Assembly (NCBI RefSeq): GCF_937875265.1
Contig: NZ_CALLXM010000235.1
Location: 1-27,689, forward strand
Direction: 5' to 3'
Length of the DNA stretch: 27,689 bases
Source: an uncultured Acetobacter sp.
GTDB taxonomy: Bacteria; Pseudomonadota; Alphaproteobacteria; Acetobacterales; Acetobacteraceae
Positions 8,715 through 16,624 of this stretch are shown piece after piece. The notes under the pieces are model-generated. The model was not told where the DNA came from. It searched no databases and saw only the letters and a program-made list of their open reading frames with translations. The first letter of the stretch is position 1. Each line of letters opens with the position of its first letter. Position numbers and translations under genes: made by a program.

Positions 8715-9197
8715 GATGAGGCTCACATTTCTATAATTGGGGCAACCCTGCACACACATAATGTCGAAAGCGTGTCAAAATCAGAGAGAAGAAAAAACTG
8801 TCGTTCTGAATGGCTTGCGATTTGTTGCCGTTTAGGTCATGCTCGTTAAGCATGGATCAAGGCAGGATTGCCCGTCATGCATCCTGTTTCCGCTCCTTTA
8901 GAGTTTAAAGGCGCGGCTGGCGCCTGAACGCCGCCCAGCGCAGATGGGAGCAGGAAACATTGGTTGAAGGATACATGACTATCGTCAGGGCCGCTATCTT
9001 GGAGTGCATGACCAGACCGGAAACAGTGTCCTGTTCCCGCGCCTCTGCTGTCACCTCAGTGCGTGGCCTGACATTCGCCTCTCATTTTTTTACACGTACA
9101 GACCTATGCCTGTCGGAAGTGTCCCCATCCCGTGTTCAGCCGTCCAAACGGCTCCACCGGATAGGCCGGCCACCGGCACGCCGGAGTTTTTCTTTTT
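8715..9197. other. Non-coding gap: amidase upstream region and long rne leader
   Basis: Nearly 480 bases hold no convincing gene. On the plus strand there is a series of short perfect hairpins: CATGCT/AGCATG (8838-8854), CCTTTA/TAAAGG (8895-8911), AGGCGC/GCGCCT (8909-8925, sharing bases with the previous one so the two exclude each other), AGCCGT/ACGGCT with a CCAA loop (9138-9153), and CCGG/CCGG (9157-9169). GGAG then follows 11 bases before the rne ATG. A long structured leader is known to allow RNase E to control its own mRNA in E. coli; the same use here is inference. Confidence 0.5.
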
Positions 9198-12116
9198 ATG
9201 TCAAAGCGTATGCTGATCGATGCGACGCACGCGGAAGAAACGCGCGTTGTCGTTATGGATGGAAACAGACTTGAAGATTACGATGTTGAAGCTGCCACCA
9301 AAAAGCAGCTCAAGGGCAACATCTATCTTGCCCGCGTTATTCGCGTAGAGCCCAGCCTTCAGGCGGCTTTTGTTGAATATGGCGGCAATCGCCACGGGTT
9401 TCTGGCCTTTAGTGAAATCCATCCTGACTACTACCAGATTCCGGTAGCAGACCGGGAAAAGCTTCTGGCCTTGCAGGCGGAAGAAGAAACCCTGATGGAG
9501 TCAGGCGAGTCTTCCTCTGATGAGGATGAAGACGAGGCTCAGGCATCCGAGACTGATGAGGATGATTCCTCCTCTGACGCTGACGAATCCGCCAGCGAGC
9601 AGGATGGCCGCCGCAATTCCCGCCGAAACGATACACCTGACTATGTTGGCGGTGAAACCGATACGGGTGAGGAAGCGCTGATTCAAAAGCGCATTGCCCG
9701 CTTCCTGCGTAATTACCGCATTCAGGAGGTTATCCGCCGCCGGCAGGTCCTGCTGGTGCAGGTCGTCAAGGAAGAACGGGGCAACAAGGGCGCAGCCCTG
9801 ACCACCTACGTCTCCCTTGCCGGGCGCTACTGTGTACTGATGCCCAACGCCCTGCGTGGTGGCGGTGTATCGCGCAAGATTACGTCCGTGCCTGACCGCC
9901 GCCGCCTGCGCGACATTATTTCCGACCTCAACCTGCCGCGCGGCATGGCCATGATTGTCCGCACCGCGGGCGCACAGAGGCCGGGTCCGGAAATTACGCG
10001 TGACTGCGAGTATCTACTGCACCTGTGGGACGATATCCGTGACCTGACGGTGCAGTCTATCGCCCCTGCCCTGATTTACGAGGAAGCCAGCCTCGTCAAA
10101 CGCGCCATCCGTGACGTGTACACGCGTGAAGTCAGTGAAATTGTGGTCGATGGCGAGCAGGGCTGGAAAGCCGCGCGAGACTTCATGCGCCTGCTCATGC
10201 CGCAGCACGCAGAAAAAGTTCTGCTGTGGAACAAGGAAAGCCAGCCGCTCTTCACGCATTACCATGTGGAAGGGCATCTGGACGCCATGCTTTCCCCGGT
10301 CGTGTCTCTGCGCTCCGGTGGCTATCTGGTTATCAACCAGACAGAAGCTCTTGTGGCCATTGACGTGAACTCCGGCAAAGCCACAAGTCAGCGTAATATT
10401 GAAGAAACAGCCTACCGCACCAATCAGGAAGCGGCGGATGAAGTGGCCCGCCAGCTCCGGCTGCGCGATCTGGCCGGGTTGATTGTCATTGACTTCATTG
10501 ACATGGAATCCCGCCGCCACAACACCACGATCGAACGCCGCCTGAAAGATGCGCTGCGCCATGACCGCGCCCGTATCCAGATGGGGTCAATCTCCCACTT
10601 CGGTCTGCTGGAAATGTCACGCCAGCGGCTGCGGCCTTCAGTCGCGGAAGCGGCCTTTACGCCCTGCCCGCATTGTCAGGGCACAGGTATGGTCCGTGGC
10701 ATTGAAAGCTCCGCGCTGCATGTGCTGCGTGCAGTGGAAGAAGAAGGCGCCCGTCGTCGTGCGTCTGCCATTACTGTGCACGTTGCCGCAGAAATTGCCT
10801 TCTATGTGCTGAACAACAAGCGCGACTGGCTGGCAGAAATTGAACAGCGGCATCAGATGGAAATTCTGTTCGCTGCCGATGCAACGCTGCCTGTGCCGGA
10901 AATTCGCATTGAGCGCCTTCAGCCGCCCAAGCCAAACCGTAACTATGCAGCTCTGCCGCCAGTAGAAAATGCCGTTGTCGATGTTGCACCGGAAGAGAAG
11001 ACGCCTGAACCGACTGTGGAACAGACCACACCGCAGGCTGAAGTTCCGGCTGCTGCCGCTGAATCTGGCACCGGGGAAGACGAACCGCGTCGCCGTCGCC
11101 GTCGCCGCCGTCGCCGTGGTGGGAGCGGCAACCGTGAGGAAAACTCAGCTGCGCCAGAACAGAATGCAGCTGTAGCGTCTGCCCCGGTGACCGTCGAAGA
11201 GCAGTCCGCTGCTGCACCGGCCGAGGGCGAAGGTAATCTGATCCCTGGTCGCCGCCGCACCCGTCATTCACGTGTTCGTCCTTCCGGGACGGAAACGCCG
11301 GAAATTCGGGTTGCCATTGAGAAAGGCCCGGCACCCCAGCCGAGCCGCCCGACATGGCAGGGGCCGACACCGGCTAATCCGTTTGGTGGCAGCCTGGATA
11401 TTTTCGATCTGATCGAAAATTCCACAATGGAAGCCGCTGAAGCTGAAAAGGCGAAGTCCGTTAAAGCCACTCCTGTAGAAGCTGCGCGCCCGGTTGAAGT
11501 GCATACTGAAGAGGCTCCGGTTGCTGAAGCAACACCGGCACGCAAACGCCCCGGCCGTCGCCGTAAATCTGCGACCCCGACTGAAGACGCTCCGGTTGCG
11601 GACCATCAGGAAGCCGCACCTGCTGTAGCTGAAACTGCAACAGAAGCCGCTCCTGTGGCTGAAACTCCGGTTGTGGCGGAAGAGGCCCCCAAGCCGCGCC
11701 GCCGCCGCACGACACGGAAAACGGCTGACGCAACGGCAGAAGCCCCGGTTCAGGATGCAGACGTTGTAGCTGCTCCCGCAGCAGAGGCAACGGCTGAAGA
11801 AGACGCCAAGCCCCGCACCCGCCGCCGCGCACCCACGCGACGGAAAACTGCGGCAGCAGCGGAAGACGCCACGGCAGTAGCACCGCAGGATGATGCAGCA
11901 GAACCTGCTGCGGAAAAACCTTCTCCGCGTCGCCGTCGGGTTGCCGCCAAAAATACGGCAGCACCCAGCAAAAGCGCGCCGGCTGAGGCTAAAACCGCCA
12001 GCGCCGACAAAGCGCCTGCGTCAGAAGACGCAGTCGATGCGTCTATCGTGCAGCCAATTGTCATTGATGACGAGAAGCCAGCCCCCAAACGCCGCACGGG
12101 CTGGTGGCGCCGCTAA
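9198..12116 (+). CDS. rne: Ribonuclease E
   Basis: Essential endoribonuclease for mRNA decay and rRNA/tRNA processing, and scaffold of the RNA degradosome. The 972-residue protein has an N-terminal S1 domain interrupted by a Glu/Asp/Ser-rich insert (about 95-160), the DNase I-like domain with catalytic Asp389 (VAIDVNSGK) and Asp435 (VIDFIDM), and the zinc-link CPHC (490-493) that joins dimers. After about residue 600 it becomes low-complexity: a run of ten Arg (631-640), further Arg clusters (RRRR with TRRK repeats) in an Ala/Pro/Glu/Val background, ending in GWWRR. Such a tail is typical of alphaproteobacterial RNase E and binds RNA and partner proteins. The start MSKRMLIDAT fits the family. 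A GC-rich hairpin follows the stop. Confidence 0.96.
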   Translation: MSKRMLIDATHAEETRVVVMDGNRLEDYDVEAATKKQLKGNIYLARVIRVEPSLQAAFVEYGGNRHGFLAFSEIHPDYYQIPVADREKLLALQAEEETLMESGESSSDEDEDEAQASETDEDDSSSDADESASEQDGRRNSRRNDTPDYVGGETDTGEEALIQKRIARFLRNYRIQEVIRRRQVLLVQVVKEERGNKGAALTTYVSLAGRYCVLMPNALRGGGVSRKITSVPDRRRLRDIISDLNLPRGMAMIVRTAGAQRPGPEITRDCEYLLHLWDDIRDLTVQSIAPALIYEEASLVKRAIRDVYTREVSEIVVDGEQGWKAARDFMRLLMPQHAEKVLLWNKESQPLFTHYHVEGHLDAMLSPVVSLRSGGYLVINQTEALVAIDVNSGKATSQRNIEETAYRTNQEAADEVARQLRLRDLAGLIVIDFIDMESRRHNTTIERRLKDALRHDRARIQMGSISHFGLLEMSRQRLRPSVAEAAFTPCPHCQGTGMVRGIESSALHVLRAVEEEGARRRASAITVHVAAEIAFYVLNNKRDWLAEIEQRHQMEILFAADATLPVPEIRIERLQPPKPNRNYAALPPVENAVVDVAPEEKTPEPTVEQTTPQAEVPAAAAESGTGEDEPRRRRRRRRRRGGSGNREENSAAPEQNAAVASAPVTVEEQSAAAPAEGEGNLIPGRRRTRHSRVRPSGTETPEIRVAIEKGPAPQPSRPTWQGPTPANPFGGSLDIFDLIENSTMEAAEAEKAKSVKATPVEAARPVEVHTEEAPVAEATPARKRPGRRRKSATPTEDAPVADHQEAAPAVAETATEAAPVAETPVVAEEAPKPRRRRTTRKTADATAEAPVQDADVVAAPAAEATAEEDAKPRTRRRAPTRRKTAAAAEDATAVAPQDDAAEPAAEKPSPRRRRVAAKNTAAPSKSAPAEAKTASADKAPASEDAVDASIVQPIVIDDEKPAPKRRTGWWRR

Positions 12117-12131
12117 ACCATGCCTGACAGT

Positions 12132-12159
12132 TGGGGGTGGGCCTTCAAGCCTGCCCCCA
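12132..12159 (+). terminator. Terminator-like hairpin after rne
   Basis: TGGGGGTGGGC pairs with GCCTGCCCCCA through 11 positions (two as G-U wobbles) around a 6-base loop. It starts 16 bases after the rne stop. There is no T-run, so termination may be weak, or the hairpin may protect the mRNA 3' end. Confidence 0.5.
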
Positions 12160-12246
12160 CCGTCGCATGCCTCCTTTGACCACCGGCGGCCTTATGGTAG
12201 GTAATACCTCCATAAAACTGACCTGCCCCGCCTCACCGGAGTTTTC

Positions 12247-12996
12247 ATGACCGTGCCCCAGCCAGATCTTCAGCCCGAGCGTTCTTCCGGAGCGCAGGAC
12301 CGGGGCCCTCTGGTTCTGGCTCTGCCCAAAGGGCGAATTCTGAAAGCCGTAACCCCGCTTCTTAATAAAGCCGGTATGGCACCTTCTGCCGATTGCCTGG
12401 GCGACGACAGTCGCAAGCTGCGTTTTCCTACTCAGGACCCCAAACTGGATGTTGTCCGCGTCCGCTCGTTTGACGTTGCCACTTTTGTGGCCTCCGGCGG
12501 CGCACATGTCGGTATCTGCGGTGCAGACGTGCTGATGGAATTTGACTACCCCGAAATTTATGCCCCACTGGATCTGGGCATTGGCGGCTGCCGGGTATCC
12601 GTCGCGCAACCCGCCAACCTACCGCATGACCCGCAGGAGTGGGCACGGTGGTCTGAGGTACGGGTTGCCACCAAATATCCAGCCATGACTCGCCGTTTTT
12701 TTGCTGCACGCGGCATTAACGCCAATATTGTGCACCTGCATGGCGCAATGGAACTTGCCCCGATGCTGGGGCTCTCACGGCTGATTGTTGATCTGGTGGA
12801 TACAGGCTCCACGTTGCGGGCCAATGGACTGCGGGAAGTAGAAACCATTACCCACATCACCAGCCGGTTGATTGTGAACCGCACAGCCCTGAAAACACGC
12901 CCTGAAGAAATCAGTGCCATTATCAACGGCTTTCGTAGCGCTCTGGAGGCTGCCCCTCCTGCAGCAAAAAAAATCAAGGCAGAGCAGTCTTCATGA
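12247..12996 (+). CDS. hisG: ATP phosphoribosyltransferase (short form)
   Basis: First enzyme of histidine biosynthesis, joining ATP and PRPP to give phosphoribosyl-ATP. Recognisable segments are LALPKGRI near the start of the fold, VRSFDVATFVASGGAHVGI, GADVLME, and the PRPP-loop region LIVDLVDTGSTLRANGL. At 249 residues it lacks the C-terminal ACT-like regulatory domain of the long form, so it should need HisZ for activity and feedback control; hisZ is not in this window. About 20 extra N-terminal residues precede the core. CGGAG lies 8 bases before the ATG, and the stop overlaps hisD as ATGA. A small palindrome AGGTAATACCT sits in its upstream region (12199-12209). Confidence 0.95.
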   Translation: MTVPQPDLQPERSSGAQDRGPLVLALPKGRILKAVTPLLNKAGMAPSADCLGDDSRKLRFPTQDPKLDVVRVRSFDVATFVASGGAHVGICGADVLMEFDYPEIYAPLDLGIGGCRVSVAQPANLPHDPQEWARWSEVRVATKYPAMTRRFFAARGINANIVHLHGAMELAPMLGLSRLIVDLVDTGSTLRANGLREVETITHITSRLIVNRTALKTRPEEISAIINGFRSALEAAPPAAKKIKAEQSS

Positions 12997-14306
12997 AACG
13001 GTTAGACACACGCGACCCCGGTTTTGAGGCTGAATTTGCCTCACTTCTGACAGCCCGTGAAGAACAGGGGCAGGAAGTTCATAAACCGGTTGCTGACATT
13101 CTGGCCTCAGTGCGTCGGGATGGGGATGCTACCCTATGTGCGCTGACTGAACGCTTTGACCGTCTGCCCTTAACCCCTGCCCAGCTGGCGTTTACAGCGG
13201 ATGAGATTGCCACAGCCTGCACGCAGGTAAGCCCCGACCTGATGGCGGCTCTGGATGTTGCAGCCCGGCGTATCGAATCCTTTCACAAGGCCCAGATGCC
13301 ATCTGATATCCGGTACACGGATGATGTCGGCATGACGCTGGGCATGCGCTGGATTTCATTGGATGCAGTCGGGCTGTATGTGCCCGGTGGGAAAGCTGCC
13401 TATCCCTCTTCCGTGCTGATGAATGCCATCCCGGCCCGTGTAGCCGGTGTGCAGCGACTGGCCATGTGCGTGCCAACCCCGGACGGCATTATCAACCCGC
13501 TGGTGCTGGCTGCGGCACATCGGGCCGGGGTAACGGAAATCTATCGTATTGGCGGTGCTCAGGCGGTGGGAGCCATGGCTTTTGGCACCCAGACCATTCG
13601 CCCTGTGGACCGCATTGTCGGCCCCGGTAATGCTTTTGTTGCGGAAGCCAAGCGGCAGGTGTTCGGCCATGTGGGCATCGACAGTATTGCAGGGCCATCC
13701 GATGTGGTGGTGATTGCCGATTCGGCAACAGACCCGCGCCTGATCGCGCTGGATCTGCTGGCACAGGCCGAGCATGATGAACTGGCTCAGGCCACCCTCA
13801 TCACACCAGACGCAGCCTTTGCAGATAAAGTGATTGAAGCCGTCACAACAGAACTGAAAACGCTGACCCGCACCGCCATTGCCGGCGCAAGCTGGGAGCG
13901 GAACGGTGCTGTGCTGGTGGTGCAGGATCTGGAAGAAGCAGTTGTGCTGGCAAACCGTCTGGCTCCGGAACATCTGGAGCTGATGGTGGATGACCCGGAA
14001 CCCCTATTTGCCAAGGTACGCCACGCTGGCGCGGTTTTCCTGGGCCGCTTCTGCCCGGAAGCCGTGGGCGATTACGTAGGCGGCCCCAACCATGTTCTGC
14101 CCACATCACGCACCGCACGTTTTGCCTCTGGCCTGTCCGTTTTTGACTTCATTAAACGGACAACATTCCTTGCCGGTGGCCCGGATGCTTTGCGGCGTAT
14201 TGGCCCCGCAGGTGTGGCGCTGGCGCAGGCCGAAGGGCTGGAAGCGCATGCTCTGAGCATCTCCGCCCGGCTTGATGCGCTGGACCAAACAACGCCTAAC
14301 GCTTGA
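12993..14306 (+). CDS. hisD: Histidinol dehydrogenase
   Basis: Catalyses the last two oxidations of histidine biosynthesis, L-histidinol to L-histidine with NAD+ and zinc. The 437-residue protein has family segments DAVGLYVPGGKAAYPSSVLM, IDSIAGPSDVVVIAD, the zinc/active-site region AEHDELAQATLIT, NRLAPEHLELM with the catalytic Glu-His pair, and GPNHVLPTSRTARFASGLSV. Length is normal. Its start overlaps hisG as ATGA, so the pair is translationally coupled. The rest of the his pathway lies elsewhere. Confidence 0.96.
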   Translation: MKRLDTRDPGFEAEFASLLTAREEQGQEVHKPVADILASVRRDGDATLCALTERFDRLPLTPAQLAFTADEIATACTQVSPDLMAALDVAARRIESFHKAQMPSDIRYTDDVGMTLGMRWISLDAVGLYVPGGKAAYPSSVLMNAIPARVAGVQRLAMCVPTPDGIINPLVLAAAHRAGVTEIYRIGGAQAVGAMAFGTQTIRPVDRIVGPGNAFVAEAKRQVFGHVGIDSIAGPSDVVVIADSATDPRLIALDLLAQAEHDELAQATLITPDAAFADKVIEAVTTELKTLTRTAIAGASWERNGAVLVVQDLEEAVVLANRLAPEHLELMVDDPEPLFAKVRHAGAVFLGRFCPEAVGDYVGGPNHVLPTSRTARFASGLSVFDFIKRTTFLAGGPDALRRIGPAGVALAQAEGLEAHALSISARLDALDQTTPNA

Positions 14307-14360
14307 CCGAACCCCTTCCCTCACCCATATCTGCACATCCAACCATAACGAGGCTTAAAA

Positions 14361-14384
14361 ATGAACGAAGGACGCCATGTCTAA
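14361..14384 (+). CDS. Seven-codon leader ORF overlapping the infA start
   Basis: ATG at 14361, with GAGG seven bases upstream, opens a 7-residue ORF (MNEGRHV) that ends in TAA at 14382-14384, just inside infA. Its codons contain the GAAGGA that serves as infA's ribosome-binding site, so translating it would occupy or deliver ribosomes to the infA start. Too short to prove by sequence; function as a coupling leader is inference. Confidence 0.3.
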   Translation: MNEGRHV

Positions 14385-14595
14385 AGAAGACATGATTGAA
14401 TTCAGTGGCACGGTTACCGAACTGCTGCCCAACGCGATGTTCCGGGTAAAACTCGACAACGAACATATGATTCTGGCCCACACCAGCGGCAAAATGCGTA
14501 AGAACCGTATTCGCGTTCTGGCAGGTGACCGGGTAAATGTCGAAATGACACCGTATGACCTTTCTAAAGGTCGTATTACCTTCCGCTTCAAGTAA
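14377..14595 (+). CDS. infA: Translation initiation factor IF-1
   Basis: A 72-residue single OB-fold protein that binds the 30S A site during initiation. MSKEDMIEFSGTVTELLPN, the core MFRVKLDNEHMILAH, KMRKNRIRVLAGDRV and the C-terminal DLSKGRITFR all match the IF-1 family across its full length. GAAGGA lies 7 bases upstream of the ATG. It heads a tight plus-strand group with maf, an RNase E/G paralog and yacG. Confidence 0.97.
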   Translation: MSKEDMIEFSGTVTELLPNAMFRVKLDNEHMILAHTSGKMRKNRIRVLAGDRVNVEMTPYDLSKGRITFRFK

Positions 14596-14599
14596 GACG

Positions 14600-15232
14600 A
14601 TGGCAGCATCCGGGCCGGATGGCACGGAGAGTGTGGGCCGCCCGCACTTTGTGCTGGCCTCAGCATCACCCCGCAGGCTTGACCTATTGCGTCAGGTCGG
14701 GCTGGTGCCAGACCGCGTTCTCCCTGCTGATATTGATGAAACTCCAGCCCGGACAGAACTGCCCCGACCTTACGTGCGCCGCATGGCAGCAGAAAAAGCT
14801 GCTGCTGTTGCCGCCAGCCTGAGTGAACCCGCTCTTGTTCTGGGGGCCGATACAGTTGTCGCCCTCGGGCGGCGCATTTTACCTAAAGCCGAAGACCGTG
14901 AAACAGCCCGGATGTGCCTGGAACAACTTTCCGGACGCCGCCATACAGTGCTGACAGCCCTTTCCCTTATTCCTTCATCTGGCTGGCCGGAAGGCCGTCG
15001 GGCTGAACGGGTTGTGGAAACCGCTGTAACGTTTTCCCGGCTGACGTCTCATCAGATTGAAAACCTGCTTGATCAGGGCGACTGGCAAGGCAAAGCGGGC
15101 GGCTATGCCCTACAGGGCCATGCCGCAACCTTTATCCGCTTTATCTCAGGCAGTGCATCCGCCGTTATTGGCCTGCCATTGTTTGAAACTGCCCAGCTTT
15201 TGCGTGGCCAGCCGGGCCACTGGCTGGCGTGA
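14600..15232 (+). CDS. maf: Maf-like nucleoside triphosphate pyrophosphatase
   Basis: House-cleaning enzyme that hydrolyses non-canonical or excess NTPs to NMP and pyrophosphate. From the ATG at 14600 (210 residues) it shows the Maf signature LASASPRRLDLL, GADTVVALG (catalytic Asp region), the segment GRRHTVLTALSLI, and QGKAGGYALQGHAATFI. The pattern resembles the dTTP/UTP-active YhdE group more than YceF, but subgroup is uncertain. The start lies 4 bases after the infA stop, and an upstream in-frame extension runs inside infA and is unlikely. The stop overlaps the next gene as GTGA. Confidence 0.92.
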   Translation: MAASGPDGTESVGRPHFVLASASPRRLDLLRQVGLVPDRVLPADIDETPARTELPRPYVRRMAAEKAAAVAASLSEPALVLGADTVVALGRRILPKAEDRETARMCLEQLSGRRHTVLTALSLIPSSGWPEGRRAERVVETAVTFSRLTSHQIENLLDQGDWQGKAGGYALQGHAATFIRFISGSASAVIGLPLFETAQLLRGQPGHWLA

Positions 15233-16314
15233 GCGTGTTTCTACGCATCGCCACGTTTCCGGGCGAAATGCGCATTGCCGTCACGCAAGACAATACTCTG
15301 CTTGATTATGCTCTGTGGCGCCCATCAGCACCGGATGGCGTGGATGATCTCTATCTGGGTCGCATAAGTGCGCGCGCAGCGGGAATGGGCGGCGCTTTTG
15401 TAGACCTTGGGAATGGCACAAGCGGCTTTTTGCCCGATCAGAAAGGCTCAGACTTACTGCCAGAAGGGCAGACGCTCCCTGTACGGATAGTTCGCGCCGC
15501 ACAGGGCGGTAAAGGTGTCAGGCTTAGGCCTGAAAAAACCTCTGCCGCTTTACCAGCTAAACCGGGCCTGATCAGCCGCGGCCCCACACCGCTGGAGCGG
15601 CTGGCAGCCCGGTGGCAGGATGCCACGCTCGTTGTCGATTCTCCGGCTGCTGCTGCCAGTATTCCTCCCGCCTTGCGCCCACGCCGCCTTCAGGAACTTC
15701 TGCCGTTCCCTGAAGAGATCGCGCACGCCTGCGATGCGTTGGAAGACCCGCTTGTAAGTCTGCCGGGCGGCATGCAAGCCAGTATTACCCCCACCCCTGC
15801 TCTGGTCGCCATTGATATGGATGCCCCACCTGCCCAGACAGGCTGGCCCAAGCAGACTGCCCAGTTTGCTGCCAACCGGGATGCTCTTCCGGCCCTGATG
15901 CGCCAGATTCGCCTGCGCAACCTTTCTGGCGCGATTCTGATTGACCCCGCCGGGTTGGCAACGCGCAAGCGGCAGGCTCTTCTGGAACCCGTCAAAGCCA
16001 CACTGCAAGACGACCCGCTTAAACCCCGCTGCCTTGGCATTACGGCGCTGGGACTGGTCGAGCTTGTTCGGGCCCGTATCCACCCTTCCCTGCATGAACT
16101 GCTGTCCTCAGCGCATGGGCAGGCTCTGGCCGTATTGCGCCACCTTGTAATGCAGGAAACGGAAGCGACCATGCTGCGTGGCGGGTTAGGCCTCATCACC
16201 GCACTGGAACAGGACCCACAGGCTCTGGCAGACTGTATTGCTCAACGGGGTAAACCCCTGAGCTTACGGCTTGACCCTGCTTTGCCTGATTTTTTCTGGA
16301 CGACACATTCATGA
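15229..16314 (+). CDS. RNase E/G-family paralog lacking key residues
   Basis: A 361-residue protein related to RNase E/G: S1-like start (LYLGRISARAAGMGGAFVDLGNGTSGFL), a core with VAIDMDAP, RQIRLRNLSGAILIDPAG and LGLVELVRARIHPSL, aligning to RNase E segments LVAIDVNSG, RQLRLRDLAGLIVIDFID and GLLEMSRQRLRPSV. The first catalytic Asp is kept (Asp196), but the second (Asp435 in this window's RNase E) aligns with Gly242, and the CPxC zinc link is absent. Catalysis and zinc-bridged dimers are therefore doubtful; RNA binding may remain. It begins with GTG inside the maf stop (GTGA) and ends by ATGA overlap with yacG. This gene position between maf and yacG is common in Alphaproteobacteria. Confidence 0.85.
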   Translation: MSVFLRIATFPGEMRIAVTQDNTLLDYALWRPSAPDGVDDLYLGRISARAAGMGGAFVDLGNGTSGFLPDQKGSDLLPEGQTLPVRIVRAAQGGKGVRLRPEKTSAALPAKPGLISRGPTPLERLAARWQDATLVVDSPAAAASIPPALRPRRLQELLPFPEEIAHACDALEDPLVSLPGGMQASITPTPALVAIDMDAPPAQTGWPKQTAQFAANRDALPALMRQIRLRNLSGAILIDPAGLATRKRQALLEPVKATLQDDPLKPRCLGITALGLVELVRARIHPSLHELLSSAHGQALAVLRHLVMQETEATMLRGGLGLITALEQDPQALADCIAQRGKPLSLRLDPALPDFFWTTHS

Positions 16315-16493
16315 CCAAAAACAGCACCTGCCCGGTTTGTGGTGCCCCGACCCAGACCGCCACACGGCCTTTCTGCTCCCAGCGTTGCGCGGATGTTGAC
16401 CTCGGGCGCTGGTTTTCAGGGCAGTATCGCATTCCCGGCCCGCCGGTAGATGAAGAGAATCTTGAAAAACCTGAGATAAATGACGAAAGGTGA
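16311..16493 (+). CDS. yacG: DNA gyrase inhibitor YacG, zinc-binding
   Basis: A 60-residue protein with four zinc ligands: Cys7 and Cys10 (CPVC), Cys22 and Cys26 (FCSQRC), followed by ADVDLGRWFSGQYRIPG, which is diagnostic of YacG. In E. coli the protein binds GyrB and blocks DNA binding by gyrase. The acidic tail (EENLEKPEINDE) is usual. The start overlaps the preceding gene's stop as ATGA, making it the last member of the infA group. Confidence 0.93.
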   Translation: MTKNSTCPVCGAPTQTATRPFCSQRCADVDLGRWFSGQYRIPGPPVDEENLEKPEINDER

Positions 16494-16494
16494 C

Positions 16495-16523
16495 TTGATC
16501 TCCCTTACGGCCTGAGATACATG
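16495..16523 (+). promoter_or_regulatory. Candidate promoter of tRNA-Phe
   Basis: TTGATC (16495-16500) and TACATG (16518-16523) are separated by 17 bases and end 25 bases before the mature tRNA start. Both hexamers match the sigma-70 consensus only partly. Confidence 0.4.
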
Positions 16524-16548
16524 CTCTCTCACGCCGCAAGGCTGCGGT

Positions 16549-16624
16549 GCCCAAGTAGCTCAGTTGGTAGAGCATGCGACTGAAAATCGCAGTGTCACTG
16601 GTTCGATCCCGGTCTTGGGCACCA
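16549..16624 (+). tRNA. tRNA-Phe (GAA)
   Basis: A full 76-base cloverleaf: acceptor GCCCAAG/CTTGGGC, D arm GCTC..GAGC, anticodon stem TGCGA/TCGCA with loop CTGAAAA (anticodon GAA at 16582-16584), T arm ACTGG-TTCGATC-CCGGT, discriminator A and encoded CCA at 16622-16624. The last 16 bases form part of the 17-bp attachment core of the integrated element, which rebuilds the tRNA 3' end, so the gene stays intact. The integrase gene of the element runs antisense across it. Confidence 0.97.

Noticed and set aside
8960..9274. Plus-strand ORF of 104 codons ahead of rne
   Set aside because: It overlaps the rne start in another frame, has an erratic composition and sits in a hairpin-rich leader; probably non-coding.
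10943..11260. Long minus-strand open frames inside the rne C-terminal region
   Set aside because: They are shadows of the GC-rich, repetitive Arg/Ala/Glu/Pro codons of rne, with Arg/Ser/Pro-rich low-complexity products and no ribosome-binding sites.
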